A stretch of DNA of 64,000 nt from Gossypium raimondii. Lineage: Eukaryota; Streptophyta; Magnoliopsida; Malvales; Malvaceae. This document shows positions 11,027-23,600 of this stretch, one piece after another. Both the position numbers and the translations under genes were made by a program. The notes beneath the pieces were generated by a model, which was not told the DNA's origin, made no database searches, and saw nothing but the letters and a program-made list of their open reading frames with translations. The stretch lies in NCBI RefSeq assembly GCF_025698545.1, contig NC_068569.1:4402001-4466000 (forward strand), read 5' to 3'. The stretch's first letter is position 1. Each line of letters opens with the position of its first letter.

Positions 11027-12756
11027 CGTTAGTGCAAAAAGATAGTTGATAATACGATTACTAAAAATAACAAGAAAAATAAACATCATATTTAATTTTA
11101 TCTAATTGTTTTAGTGTTCCATATTTATTACGTTATTCCCTATTTAATATTTAACATAAACATCTTTTCATCAAATATTAATCCTTGATCGAGTTCTTTA
11201 TCATCTAAATATAAATTTGTATCATTGAGATCATTAAGATCTCGGTCTTCCATGTACTCCTCAAGTATGAATTATCTAAAATCCACCTATGAATATAAAA
11301 TATGCAACATGTTAGTACAATCTAACATTTTTTTAAATATATATATTAAAGTTATGTTGTTAACATGGGAAAAGATTTTTTAGAATTACAAAGGTCCTCT
11401 CAATCACATTTCAAGCCTTAAATGTTTCAAATTAAAGAGTTAATGAGTCATCTCTATTGCTTGTGTCTAGCTTAATTATTTCAAATGATACCATACAATA
11501 TATGGATTCACGGTGCAAATAGTTTATAGTTTTAATCATAAAACTTATATAAACTTAATTTGGGAAAAAATTATACTAGGTTATTACCATTTTATAATAT
11601 GTAGATAAAGTAAAAAAATATAATATTTATAATATATAAAATTTTTATAAACTATCTAATAACTTTCTTATCATTTCTTATAAATAATATAGTTATTTTT
11701 TACAAATAGGTTTTGATAAAAAAAGTATAATACTTTTTACAAATAATATATAGCATGGACACATAAATAAATTATGTTCATACTTCTCGACATACCTTTT
11801 ATAAATAAATATATTATAGTATTTTTATGATTTTTATATAATTTTAACATAAATTAAAAAATAGGATTTAAATAATATAATTTTTCGTTATAACTTTAAA
11901 AATACACATAAAATATTTTTATAATATAATATTTAGGATTTATAATATAATAAATTTTTACCATGATTATCCCAAACATCCATACACATTCATGCTTATA
12001 ATATAAAAATTTATAAGGTAATATTGTATATAAAATGATTTTTTAAAATTAGATTTGATTGTAATTACCCTCCTCTAAAATTAAAAAGCGTATTTGAGGT
12101 GATTTAATTATATTATTCAATAAACCTCATAAATTATATTGTACATGATTTCCAAACTTGCGGTCCTATTCCAAGCGTTTGTTTGGACCGTCGAAATAAT
12201 GCCATTTACTGGCAAAATCTATCCTGACCCCTCCGAACGATCGAGGAATGGGTTTGGATTTAAGAATGTGGCCTTCATTAGGGTTTTTAGAGTTTATAAA
12301 AATAAAAATAGCCTGCACATGTTAGGTTTAAGAAATTATATTTGACTTGAAGTCGGCATACAGAATCAGGGTAAATTCACGGGCTTTACTGATTCATTCA
12401 ACCCGCTTAGTTTAAAAAGTAGAGGGAAAATTTCTTAGTAATTCCCTATCTCTTCGACTCAACAGGGCTTGCTTACGTGGGTACAAATGGAGAAGAGTTG
12501 ACATAAATCATATTTGTTTTATGGATTATTTTAAAAAGTATATAATAAATTTGGTTTGACCTTGGTCAAACTTCAAGCAACATTAATCTGTTTTGAGTTG
12601 ATTAGTGTATTTTCTTTTTCCAAAATAATCAGGTAGGAAAGTGTCAAGTCTCCACCCCTTAAAAACCCCCACCCTTCCAAGGCCCTGCCTCCAATCCATC
12701 CAAAAACCCCTTGATACCTGAAGCTTCCTTTGCCACTATCTCAAACCCAACAAACC
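11027..12756. other. AT-rich intergenic DNA upstream of the DUF868 gene
   Basis: The stretch is very AT-rich with many short TATAAT/ATATTT runs. I see no gene or complete mobile element. Pyrimidine-rich sequence at 12650-12756 probably holds the core promoter and 5'UTR of the next gene, but no clear TATA box was found. Confidence 0.5.
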
Positions 12757-13917
12757 ATGTCGCTCCAATGCCACCACCATTCTCCTACTTTCCCTTTTTG
12801 CTTTAGACCTTGCGCCAACGCTGACAACAACTTCTTAGCACCTCCTCCACCGCCGCCACCGCCGCCTCCGCCACCACAATCCTCAGGTAAAACGAATCTT
12901 GCTACGAGTCTCTACCGCACAAATCTAGGCCTTTTTTCCCTTACTTGGTCCCGCTCCTTCCTTGGTCACTCCCTCCATCTCCACCTCCATCCTGCCTCTC
13001 ACTATTCTCCCTCTTCTCCGCTCTCTCTCCCTGCCTCCCTTTCCTTCTCCACCCTCCACTTTCATCTGCATATCAAACCTTTTATTTTTTGGAAGAAACA
13101 TGGACATAAGAAACTCAGCAGCGCCACAGTCCCTAATGTTCAAGTCTTCTGGGACTTCTCCAGAGCTAAGTTCAGATCCGGGTCTGAGCCCGACTCTGGA
13201 TTCTATATTGCTATTGTTGTTGATGGAGAAATGACGCTTCTCGTTGGTGATTCTGCCAAGGAAGCTTATGCCAGAGCTAGAGCTCAAAGGCCCGGGAAAA
13301 GCCAATCTCTCGTTTTGAGAAGAGAACACGTACTTGGCAATAAAGTGTACAACACAAAAGCCAGGTTTGGAGGCAGAAACAGGGAAATTTCCATTGAATT
13401 TAAGGCCAACGAGGATGGAAAGCTATGTTTTAGCGTTGATAACAATAGGGTATTACAAATAAAGCGACTTAAGTGGAAATTTCGAGGCAACGAACGGATT
13501 GAAGTAGATGGCGTCTCAATACAAGTCTCCTGGGACGTGTATAACTGGTTGTTTGATCAAGATTTGGACAATGGGCATGCTGTTTTCATGTTCAAGTTTG
13601 AGAACGAAGGCTCTGAAATTCTTGAAGGTGATTATCAGCAAGACGGGGTTGAAGAGGTAGTCGGTCCTTTCAACGAGAAGAATGGGGTCGTCTTGTGGCA
13701 GCAAAGTTCATGTAATTTTGGCGTGAATGGAATCGAATGGAAAAAGATGAGGAAAAGCTTCTTGCGAACTGCAAGAAGCTCATCCTCTTCTTCCATTTCG
13801 ATGTCTTCAGCTTCATCAGCAGGCAGCTCTTCCGTAATGGAGTGGGCAAGCGTGGAGGAGAGCGAGTTAAGTGCTCCTACTGGCTTCTCATTGCTTGTCT
13901 ATGCGTGGAAAAAGTGA
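12757..13917 (+). CDS. DUF868 family protein (single exon, 386 aa)
   Basis: The protein matches the plant DUF868 family (PF05910), whose biochemical role is unknown. Landmarks are the family start SLYRTNLGLFSLTWSRS (about residue 52), VQVFWDFSRAKFRSGSEP, GFYIAIVVDGEMTLLVGD, a central beta-rich region (ARFGGRNREISIEF, VDGVSIQVSWDVYNWLF), a serine-rich stretch and the usual tail GFSLLVYAWKK. No signal peptide or membrane segment is seen. A run of 12 prolines lies at residues 29-40. The ATG at 12757 (MSLQCHHHSP) is the first ATG in frame; the frame stays open upstream only from a TTG at 12730. The single exon is usual for the family. Confidence 0.9.
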   Translation: MSLQCHHHSPTFPFCFRPCANADNNFLAPPPPPPPPPPPPQSSGKTNLATSLYRTNLGLFSLTWSRSFLGHSLHLHLHPASHYSPSSPLSLPASLSFSTLHFHLHIKPFIFWKKHGHKKLSSATVPNVQVFWDFSRAKFRSGSEPDSGFYIAIVVDGEMTLLVGDSAKEAYARARAQRPGKSQSLVLRREHVLGNKVYNTKARFGGRNREISIEFKANEDGKLCFSVDNNRVLQIKRLKWKFRGNERIEVDGVSIQVSWDVYNWLFDQDLDNGHAVFMFKFENEGSEILEGDYQQDGVEEVVGPFNEKNGVVLWQQSSCNFGVNGIEWKKMRKSFLRTARSSSSSSISMSSASSAGSSSVMEWASVEESELSAPTGFSLLVYAWKK

Positions 13918-16405
13918 AGGATTTTTCCTTGTCCTGATGCTCTCCTACATTACTTTTAATCTTTTGTTGATAATGTCGCTATTTGATTCCTCACTAACCC
14001 CATTTGTTCTTGAACATAGTAGAATAAGAAGATTGTTACAACAGGAGAACAAAATTACAAAGAGAGAGAGATTTATACATAGATAGATCTAATCCTTTCC
14101 CCCTTGTGTTCTCGAAAGAGATTAATATGTTTACGTGCTTCTATATGGAAATTATTGCGATTGTTAGTTTTGTTGGAGCCCCTGGTTGTAATCTGTACAT
14201 GCAGATTCAATGAGCAGAAGCTGTTGTTTCTTAATTTTTCTGTTCATGTTTACTGTTTCGTTCTAATGCTTTCATTTCTGTAATGCATGCCTTTTCTGCT
14301 TTTCCCCTTTCCTTGTATATGTCAAGTCTTTGCTGTTATGATTGGAACAGTAATTGTAATGGGAAATCTCCAAGTTTCCATTCTTGGAGAAGGTGCAAGT
14401 AAGATGTAGATCTCGTTTTGCTTTAAATGAGCTTCCTTGGGGATGCGTGTAAGAACTAATAACCAATGTTTTTGGATCCTATAACAGCCCAAGCAATCTA
14501 ACCCTGTCTCGGATCCCTGAAACTGCAAGTTTCTTCATTGGTCCGTAATCTTAAACCTTGAGAGGATTGGTGGAACCACATAAAAAGAAAAAAGAGTAGT
14601 CGTACAAGATCGAACGGCACTCGAAGGAGGTTGGAAATGGCCAAATTGTATAGTGTTTGACTGTTTGTCTGACAACATGGCTGTCTTTGTTTGTGGAAAC
14701 TGGAAAGCCAATCTGGTTCGTTAATTTCAGGCCACAGATTTTCACCTTGAAAGGAGTGTTCTTTTTTCTTTTAAATAAACCAAGACTTTTTTAAATGAGA
14801 TGAGACTGTGCTAACTTTATGGGGAGGGACTCGGAATTAGGCATAAGTTGAGATCCCAACTTGTATGTATACGCTTTTAACTTAGGCGCGTCGGTAATAA
14901 AAAAGTTTTGTTAGGCTGTGACTTGTCTTGTACTTTAGGATTAGGTGTGAATTTGTTTATCCATTGTATAAATATTGCTCTGCTCTGGGTGGTTGAGTTG
15001 AAGGGGGAAAAACCTACCCTTTAGTACCCGTTTCCATATTTATCTATTTGGCAAACCCTAAAGATAATAAAACCCCAAGATTTTTTCTCATTTTCTAAAG
15101 AAAGAGATGCCAAGTATAGAAGTATTTAATCTAAGCAAATCATTGGGAACATCATAATATTTTAGTAATAAAATATAACCTTGATGCTGTTGTTGGGTTT
15201 CTCTTTTTAAAGTTATATTACACTTGCCAACTGTTGGTGGGGTGGGTTCAAATTTCCAACTCAACTCCAAACTGTATTGAAGTACGATCCAAAAAAATGA
15301 GACCCATCCTTACAGTGGAATTCCATATATTTGGGGACTATTGAACATAAATTGTTGCTGTGGCGTGTGAGACCCCCGGGTTAAGATCGGAAAACCATGG
15401 ATCTTGCCTGTTTTGGGGGGTTAAGGTAGCTGGACTTAACTGGCATCCATACATTCCTCTTTTACAAATCATTTAGTCCTAAAAGTAGGAAACAGAATCT
15501 AAACAGCACAAAAAAGGGGAAAAAAAAAACCCATTACCTCCCTTTTCTTGCAAGCTTTAATTGGCTTTTGTAAATGACTGGTGAACAACTGAAAGTTAGC
15601 TCCAATCATTTGACAAAAACCCCTCAATTGGGATATCACTTACCAAAATGTAGGAATCACGCACAATATTATTATTACTATTATAATTAGGACAAAGTTC
15701 AACTTTGTAACTATCAGAAATCAAAGTGTTTCACCCATTCGAATGGATGAATTCATTTGACGTGGATTTTATATTCAATGGCATTGCCAACTGTTCACAT
15801 GCAATTAGGATAGCCATTGACATCATCGACTTTTATTTTTTTCTTGCTTATGGCGACCAAGTGCAAGTTGAACCATATCCACCATATACCAACCAAACCC
15901 ACAGTACGTTAGTTGAAAGTTTGAAAGCAATATATAAGATGCCATAATAATAGAAAATTCATTGCCAAACCATAAAGTAAAGATGCAACGTATTTAGGTG
16001 CACAACAATGGACAAAGAACATTGCATCATGAACACACTAGTAAAAATGCCATATCATCTTAAAATGAATACATTTTATTGTTATATTATCAGGCTTGGT
16101 TGATTGGAGAAATATGGGCTTTTGACGTTGAATCTGCTTGAAGCAGTATGGGCTGTTGGATCAAGATTTTCAAGCCTTAATTGCAGTCTTCATCCAACAA
16201 GGAATTTTGAAGGGAAATGGAACCCGGGAAATCGGATGTCAATATTTGGCTGCTTATCGGGATTTCAAATGGGGATACATCTTACAACAACCTCTCAACA
16301 CTATATTATGAAGCAATGGTTTCTTAACATTTAAATGATTATTTTTTCACTCCATTTGTAAACAAATTTATAAGAATTTAAAGTTTAAGAAAAAATAATA
16401 ATTTT
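13918..16405. other. Intergenic: DUF868 3' region and MAM33 upstream region
   Basis: The first 300 bases after the DUF868 stop probably hold its 3'UTR (AATAAG and TTAATATG words near 14020-14130). The rest is AT-rich with a few purine runs. No further gene, RNA gene or element with clear ends was recognised; the 60-73 residue open frames here have no family signature. Confidence 0.5.
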
Positions 16406-18037
16406 TTTGGTAAAGATTAAAAAGTCAACATATTATAATTTTGTTCTCCATTTATTACTACTATTTTTTTCCCCATTCGTTTAATCTTTTAAACCCTAAT
16501 CTTAAAAGCTAAAACCCCATTTCATTGATTCGGGAACCTGAATTCCAAACAGTCAAACTAAAAATGGCTCGCTTCATTCCAACAGCTCAAAGAGCATTTG
16601 TCTCTGCTGCTTCGAAAACCCTAACTAATGGCAGCCAATCACGAACCGCATCTGCATATTCACTACTCCAATTTCATCCCTACGCAACCTCCCAAACCCA
16701 TAAATCGCCTTTCACAGCCAACATCATCAGAATCCTAAGCAACGAGATCGAGTACCAGCACGACTACGCTCCTCCCCATCAGGTAACTATTTATTTCTAT
16801 CAAAACAATTTGCACCCAAATTTTATTTCATTTCTTTTCTTCACAATTTATATAGCCGGCTACGAGTTTCAATTCATTTACGGTCCAAGACCGACCGGGA
16901 GAGAAGTGGATGACAATGAGGGGAAAATACGGAGAATATGAAGAAATTAAAATTGAAGCAACTATGTTTGACGGTTGTGTTTTTGTTCCTAAGCCTGGAG
17001 AAGATAGCACTGGGGAGAATGTGGTTCTTCACATTAGCTTGCTTGTTGATATTTCCAAAGGTCAAGGTTATCCTGATATGGAATTTTTGTGCTCAGCTTG
17101 GCCTGATCATTTAGAAATCCAGACAGTTTACTTGCTCAATCGCGATAAGACTATTATTAACCCTTACATGGGACGTGATTTGAGGAGGTATGTTATGAGG
17201 CACAGCTTGCAAGCTTGTTACAGTTTCTACTTCCTAATGTTAATTGGCAAAGTCAACAGTGATATTTTGTTTTGATGTTTTGTTGTTGTTTCAGGAAAAA
17301 GAATAGGAAGCTTCAGAGGACACTTGGTGATTACTTGGAAGAAAGGGGAGTAAATAATGAACTCTGTGTTTTCCTGCACGAGTATATGATGAATAAGGAT
17401 AGGATTGAATTGATCCAGTGGTTGGGAAATGTCAAATCCATTGTGCAGAAATAGAACGAGGTTTGCTTATAAAAATTTGATCTCTGCTATCTAGTTTTTT
17501 TCTGCACGAGGTTCATAAGATTTCTGTTTAGGTTCCCCTATGATTTGTAGCAGCCTATATGAAAAATGAAATACAAATTGATTGACCATATTTTGGCATT
17601 GGACTGTTATTCAGAGTTGTAAAGGTAAGTAATCTTACTGGTGCAGGTAAAAATAAGTTTATGAGGATTCTATGCATCCGCCAACTCTCTATTTTAGAGC
17701 TTGGATTTGTTGTTAACTATATTTTAGGGTCTCAGAGTAGTGAACAGCCTTTATTTTGGTGTTCTAGCAATCCTTGCCCAGTAATTGTAATTGCATTGCT
17801 TCGTTGTGTTCCTCAAGTAATGCATGATATCTGCAAGACTCAATTCTAATGTATGCATATGAAAGGGTTGGTAATTACTGAAAAGACAGTAACTTCAAAA
17901 TAAAACTAACTGAATTATTGCAAACCTTCACCTTGTAAAGGAAAAAAAAAAGAACAAAATGTATCAATTTCTGCTAGCAGGAAGCTACATTATTTCTTGA
18001 GCCATTTGATGGATACAAGCATGTGATTGAGTAACCT
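16406..18037 (+). repeat. Parent copy of a 1.6-kb inverted duplication (MAM33 gene segment)
   Basis: This block, which holds the whole MAM33 gene plus about 155 bp upstream and 580 bp downstream, recurs in inverse orientation at 38223-39900 with introns and 3' flank included. The homology ends are sharp by eye: GGTAAAGATT at the left and GAGTAACCTT at the right. Confidence 0.9.
16564..17454 (+). CDS. Mitochondrial glycoprotein family (MAM33/p32-like), 236 aa
   Basis: Three exons, 16564-16782, 16856-17187 and 17295-17454, join at GT-AG borders to 711 nt (236 aa). The N-terminus (MARFIPTAQRAFVSAASKTL) is basic, hydroxylated and nearly free of acids, as in a mitochondrial presequence. The mature part shows the family motifs RILSNEIEYQ, VQDRPGEKWM, VFVPKPGE, FLCSAWPD, PYMGRDLRR, LQRTLGDYLEERGV and LHEYMMNKDRIEL. 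The p32/gC1qR/MAM33 fold forms an acidic doughnut-shaped homotrimer in the mitochondrial matrix; plant members are linked to oxidative metabolism and mitoribosome or group II intron functions in the literature. The inverted pseudogene copy at 38813-39704 keeps the same exon structure. Confidence 0.92.
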
Positions 18038-19752
18038 TTGGCCTATTTTAGGACCATTAACTAAAAGTGCTGCAATTTCCATCAACTCTCACTTGGTGTT
18101 GCAGGGCTTTAAAAGCTTAGAGTTGTTCTGTATTAGGTGCTTTGTTGGTTTAAGACATAATAAACTGCTGATTTCTTCTTTGCTTTCTTGGTTGTAAGGA
18201 AATTACACTGGTGATAAGGCCATGTATGCTCCATTTATTCTTTTGATTTATGCAAAGGAGGTGAGTTCAATGTTCATTTCACGGTGGGGATGTTCTATAG
18301 GTGTTAAACCGTCAAAATTTGCTCATGAGTTTGCATAGAATTGCGCCGCTGATGATAAATTGGCTTAATGACATGGTTTTTTTCTTCACTTTTTTCTAGT
18401 TTCTTACAAAGTAGGCCAAGATCTAAGGAGAATTTGCAAGCTTGAGGATCAAACTCCAATCTTGCTGGTATTTGTCAAAACAGATGAACCATTTGGGTCT
18501 CTTTTTTTTTTTTTTTTTTTCATATTAAATGGTGGTGATGAACATGTGTCTCTAAACTCGGGTGGGGCTTTGAGTTGAAAATGATGACATTCAACTCTTT
18601 CGAACCACCATTTGTTTAATGTTGTGGAAGTTGAGACGTTGGTACCAGGCATGCCCCAAAGTTGTACAGTGGACCACTAATCTCCTCAGATGTTTGTCTG
18701 ATTTGCTGTGAACTATTAGTTTCACAACAAAGCTGCTTGCCATCCCGACCTCCCCACCAATCAAAGATTATTTATATGTAATGTCGCTGTATGATTAAAA
18801 CTGAGCCGTCAGGTTAGCTTGTTTCGACCAATAAAGCAAGAATCAATTTATCCGAATAAAACAAAAAAATATAATAAATGTGTTTGCTTTTTAGCATTTT
18901 ATTATCATAAAATCAAATCTTTTTTAGATTTTGAGGGATTAGTTAGTGGAGATGACACAGTACGACAAAATCATAGTCGCTGACCTCAAAACAACGTTGT
19001 ATTAATTTAGTATTTGTCTTGGAAATTTGTGTTACAAAAAACGTGAAGATGAGAAAATGTATTTCAAAAACCGAGTCATTATTGATATATTTTTTGCGGA
19101 ATCTTTTAATTTTACAAAAATATACTATAAAAAATCCATGAAATTTTAATTTTAGAGCTGGAATAGATTAGTTGGTTAGACTTAAGAACCGGTGGCTTTA
19201 CCGGATTAAAAAAAAAACGAAAATTGATTAGTGTCGAATTGATTTATAAATCAATGGCCCTAATTAGAAAATACTCAAATTGTGCCCACAACAATATTAA
19301 GCAGGTCCCAATTAGAAAAGTCATGGTTGTTAGGAATATGATTACATCTTCTAAATTTAATGTAATTATTGGAAGATTTTCATGTTATAGTATTTATTTT
19401 ATTATGATTTGAAACTAAAGACTTCCTGAAGTGAATTTCTGGGTAATTATCTGTCAATTGAAACTGGTCTGGGATTCAAAACTTTTTTCGATTCTGGAAG
19501 TTGTTCCTAATTGGGAAAATTCGCTCTGAAAAACAAATAGTTCAAACTTGCAAGTATGTTGTAAACAGCAACCAAAAATAGGATTTGCAGAAAATGATTA
19601 ACAGTTCCAACTAAGGGAAAAAAAAAAGCTAAAAAAACTTCTCTATTATAAAAATATACATGACAATTGCTACAAAAGAAATTACGAGTAAACTAAAATC
19701 TTAACTGGAATATATAAATAAATATATATATTCTCTTAAAAATAATACTGAA
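18038..19752. other. Intergenic between the MAM33 and zinc-finger genes
   Basis: The sequence holds a T17-18 run near 18505-18520 and AT-rich DNA. It ends with the likely 3'UTR of the minus-strand zinc-finger gene (19600-19752). No gene was recognised; short open frames carry no family signature. Confidence 0.5.
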
Positions 19753-20634
19753 TTAGAGCTTGAGGGATAGATCAACCTTTTGCATCTCTTCCTTCTTAGG
19801 CTTCATACTAGCACCAGCAGACCACCAATAATTACTCGTCACTTCATCAGCTGGAGAACCCATCATCATCCTCGTTATGCTAAATTTACCGACATTTGCT
19901 CGACCCGATGGTCCTGCTCCTGTTGCATGGTGGTTCTCCATTGATAATTTCCCTATAGCCGGTTGTTGGTCTATAGGAGGCCTAGACCAACTATGGTGCC
20001 CATACGCATTTCCGAAACCAGTTGATGAAATATGAGAAGAAGGTTTATGGATCATTGAATGCACCTGAATCCCCAGAGATCTATTATAAGAGCCGTGCAG
20101 CGGAAGAGAAGCCAAGCTAGAGTGGTGGTTGTGGTAAAAGTAAGGATGGCCTAAAGCTGTAGCTTGAGGTCCTCCCCATCCCATCCTTTGCCCTCTTTTC
20201 ACCAAAGTCCTCTCTCTTTTGTGGGCATTTTGGTGGCCTCCAAGAGCTTGTGAACTGTAGAATTTCCTTTGGCAATAGGTGCAGGAGAAAACTCGTTGCT
20301 CACCATCTGTAGCTTGAGGAGTTTCTGGTTCTGGTGCTGTACTGTCGGATGAACCTGCTGTGTTGAAGGAATCAATAAGGTTGAGTTCTTTATTGAACCC
20401 ACCCATATCGTCACACTCACTTGTGGTTAGCTTTAGATCTAGTTGGAGACTGGGTTTTGCTGCTTCTTGTTCTCCATCTTTGATGACTTCATTTGAAGCT
20501 TCTGGTATAGAAAGGACACATGAGGTAGTCTCGGAAGCACTAGGCTTTTTACTTAGAGATTCCATAGGAGGAGTGTCTACCACACGCTCAGCTATGTTGT
20601 TGGGCAGACGATGAAATGTTTTTGTTGATAACAT
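19753..20634 (-). CDS. Single C2H2 zinc-finger protein with EAR motif (ZFP family)
   Basis: A single-exon 293-residue protein. One plant-type C2H2 finger, [20 protein letters not shown], has zinc ligands C118, C121, H134 and H138 and the plant-specific QALGGH recognition helix (129-134). The extreme C-terminus VDLSLKL is a DLNxxP/LxLxL-type EAR repression motif, and LQLDLKL at 63-69 is a second LxLxL stretch. This layout is that of the small ZFP1-ZFP8 family (ZFP3/4/7-like), nuclear regulators of development and hormone responses; a repressor role is inferred from EAR. No signal or membrane segment. The first ATG is at 20634; an internal start at residue 24 (MESLSKK) is also possible and would not change the domains. 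Confidence 0.88.
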   Translation of the reverse strand: MLSTKTFHRLPNNIAERVVDTPPMESLSKKPSASETTSCVLSIPEASNEVIKDGEQEAAKPSLQLDLKLTTSECDDMGGFNKELNLIDSFNTAGSSDSTAPEPETPQATDGEQRVFSCTYCQRKFYSSQALGGHQNAHKRERTLVKRGQRMGWGGPQATALGHPYFYHNHHSSLASLPLHGSYNRSLGIQVHSMIHKPSSHISSTGFGNAYGHHSWSRPPIDQQPAIGKLSMENHHATGAGPSGRANVGKFSITRMMMGSPADEVTSNYWWSAGASMKPKKEEMQKVDLSLKL

Positions 20635-23600
20635 AATAGAATAAAAATCTTCTTTTTGTTGAAGACAACCGAAATGCTTTTTGTGTGTGCAAATAGTACT
20701 ATGTAAACAACAGTGTTTTCCCTTTATTTTTTTTTAAAAAAAAAGAGAGAGAGAGAAAAGAATGGTAGATTTCTTTTCCTTTTATCACTCACATGGAAAG
20801 CTAACTTTATTTGGAACTCCACAATGTACTTGTTTATATCAGAAAAAAGAAAAAAAAAAAACAATCTAGTTTTGCTTTCATCTGATCGCTACATTATTGC
20901 TTTTTTGACTACTTTCTGATCAGTAATCAGTGAACAATATTGTTTTTATCCCAGGGATACACTCTTTTTTTCAGGTTTCCTATCTCCCTGCAACACCATC
21001 AGCCTCATGCTGCACTACAGTTCCTTTTTTGTTAAATACTATGCTTTGCTTTGAGACTGTCAAAAGCAATACTTGCCTTGAATTACTATGGTAGACTAAA
21101 CACGGGTTTTAATAGTGTCGTATTTATTATAGTTATTGCTATATATATACACATTTGAATTCAGGTAAAAAATGGCCAATCATGGGTATCTATCTATGTA
21201 CTTCAACTCCATCAAACAGAAGCACCAGTTCCCCAGCCAGTTACTTTGAACGTGCATCTTTACACATTTCTTGGATGTTTTGCCCCACTCTTTCTGTTGC
21301 TATTATTATCGAAAACAACTCACAAACTCAAAGAGCGTTAATGTGATTTGATTGAATGCTACTTGGGGGCGTTGGTGGGGAAGGGGAATTGCGACCCCTT
21401 TATAATAATGTACATGGTTTGAATTTTATATTATCATTTAAAATTTCAAACCATCATCAAATATAAATATACACGTGGGTTGTGAATAAAGTTATTGGAG
21501 AGTAGAACACAGTGCGTGAAAGTAAATTAGGGGTCAGGGCCGGTGACAAATGGCCGACAAACAAATGGTGAAGGTGATGGGCCCTCATGGCAAATACTAG
21601 GGCCATCTTATTGGTTAAACCATGAAAGAAAAGAAATAGCAAAGGATTGATTAATTGACCCTTGAGATCAGCATAAGTTTACTTAATTATTATGAGAAAG
21701 CAAGAGTTATTTTAACCAAACCCCACAAAACAAGCCACATGATTTTATAGTCTAATAAATAAATTCAGTCGTATCTCTTTTTGAGATTTCTTTGTCTGCC
21801 TTTCTATAATCTACATTTAAATAAATATCACTTCCACATCATATATCTAAACAGATCTTCAACTACTTTTAAAACACCACATCATACTTCTCCTTCTTCT
21901 CCCACTCAAATCCATCACTTTTTATCTGACAAACAAGACAGATAAAAGATGACAAATGCAACAAAATAGGAAGCAAACAATCAATTTATTAGGTTGTTGG
22001 TCTTTTAATTTCCAGAAAGCAACTCCATGGATTTAAAGAAAGACATGAAGAATTGAGTTAGGTTCTGGCTTTTTTCTTTTTTTTTTTTATCTTTTAGAGT
22101 GTGTGATTGATAGATTCAAATCTCTTCTGATACACTTTGGCTCTTTCACTTTTCTAAAATTGGCTGCTTCTAGTTAACACTTGCTCCAATGAATTTTGTT
22201 GAACCACTTCAAACACAGTACGCAATGTATAAACGGAACCCTCCAAAATCCAAACACAACAGCAAAGCAACATAGGTTGTCGGTATTTCCAGAGTTCATG
22301 CACCCTTTAACTTCGTGCATTCAAAGGTCAAATCAAATTTCCTAACTTAAATCTATATTTGTTTGTTTCTTGTCATGATTTGCACATTTGTCCAAGTTTC
22401 TCTGCCTCTATCGTGACCCCCTTATATCCTGTTTTCCAAAGTCCAAGTCCATGTCTCACCCCCAACTCCACACTGCCCCATGGGTTAAGTGTTAAAAAAA
22501 TAACTATTACTTATACTAGAAATAGTCTTTATTATATTTTAATTTTCTTGGAATTGTTAAGTTAGATTTTGTTATTAGTTTTATAGTATGTGTAATTTGT
22601 GAATTTAATATTTATTTTTATTACTTTTTCAAATTTTAAAATTTCGGCTTTGACTCTAATGATAATTTTAACTAAAATGAAGTGGCTTTTCTTTGAATAT
22701 TATAAATTGACTCTAATAATATATTTATCCCATAATATTTTTAACTAAAATTTAAAAATTATTAAAAATCACTACATTAGAGTATAAACAGGAATAACCC
22801 ACCCATTCAAAGGTATAATTTGCATGGGATGGGGCGGGAATATTGAGCCGGATGCATTAGCCCAAGTGTCAAGTACCGAAGAAACACGTGAGGATTCCAT
22901 TAATTCCACTATTCGAATTTGGACTGGAAGTTCCCTGCAACAGTCAAAGTGGCTTTGTTTCTTTAAGGAATGGAGAAAGAACTAAAAAATGAAGCCAAAA
23001 CTAATGAAAAATCACGTGCATTGCTCTCCAGAGTTGGCTGATTAGGGCTTGCCTGCATCTTATCGAGCTCCTGCTGCTGCTATAGCCACATATTTAGATT
23101 GGGCTAAATCTCATATGTTTTGATTATCATAGAAAACGGGATAAAACGGGATAAGTTCAGTGGGATACTAATGTTTGGTCCAGAGTTACTTCTTTGTGGA
23201 CTCCTAGACCGGGAACGATGATGTTTGGTCCAATGTGGAAGGTTCAAGGGCTTGGATACATGATGATTAAGGTGAGAATTAGGCGCATTAATTTATATAT
23301 TTTCCGGACCATTTAGGTCGTGTTGCTATCTTGAAAGGTTATTGGCATCAAAGTCCCGTAACTTCACGAAGAAACACAGATTTATTGTTATTCTATCAAT
23401 CAAGTTATGAGTAGGCTGTTTTCTCCATGGTACCCTTTTGTCATGTGACCTTCTTACAGAGCAAGGAATCTCAAAGATTTTGCACCCAACATAAATCATC
23501 TATTTATATATTTTTATTATACTCTAATCTCTATATATGGACTATATTTTATATGGTTTTTTCAGTGGAAGCTTGGCGTTACCATGCAAAGTGGGAAGGA

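Noticed and set aside
12730-12756. Nine extra N-terminal codons of the DUF868 gene
   Set aside because: The upstream codon is TTG; the first ATG in frame is at 12757.
12925-13329. 134-residue antisense frame inside the DUF868 gene
   Set aside because: Low-complexity shadow of the real coding strand with no family signature.
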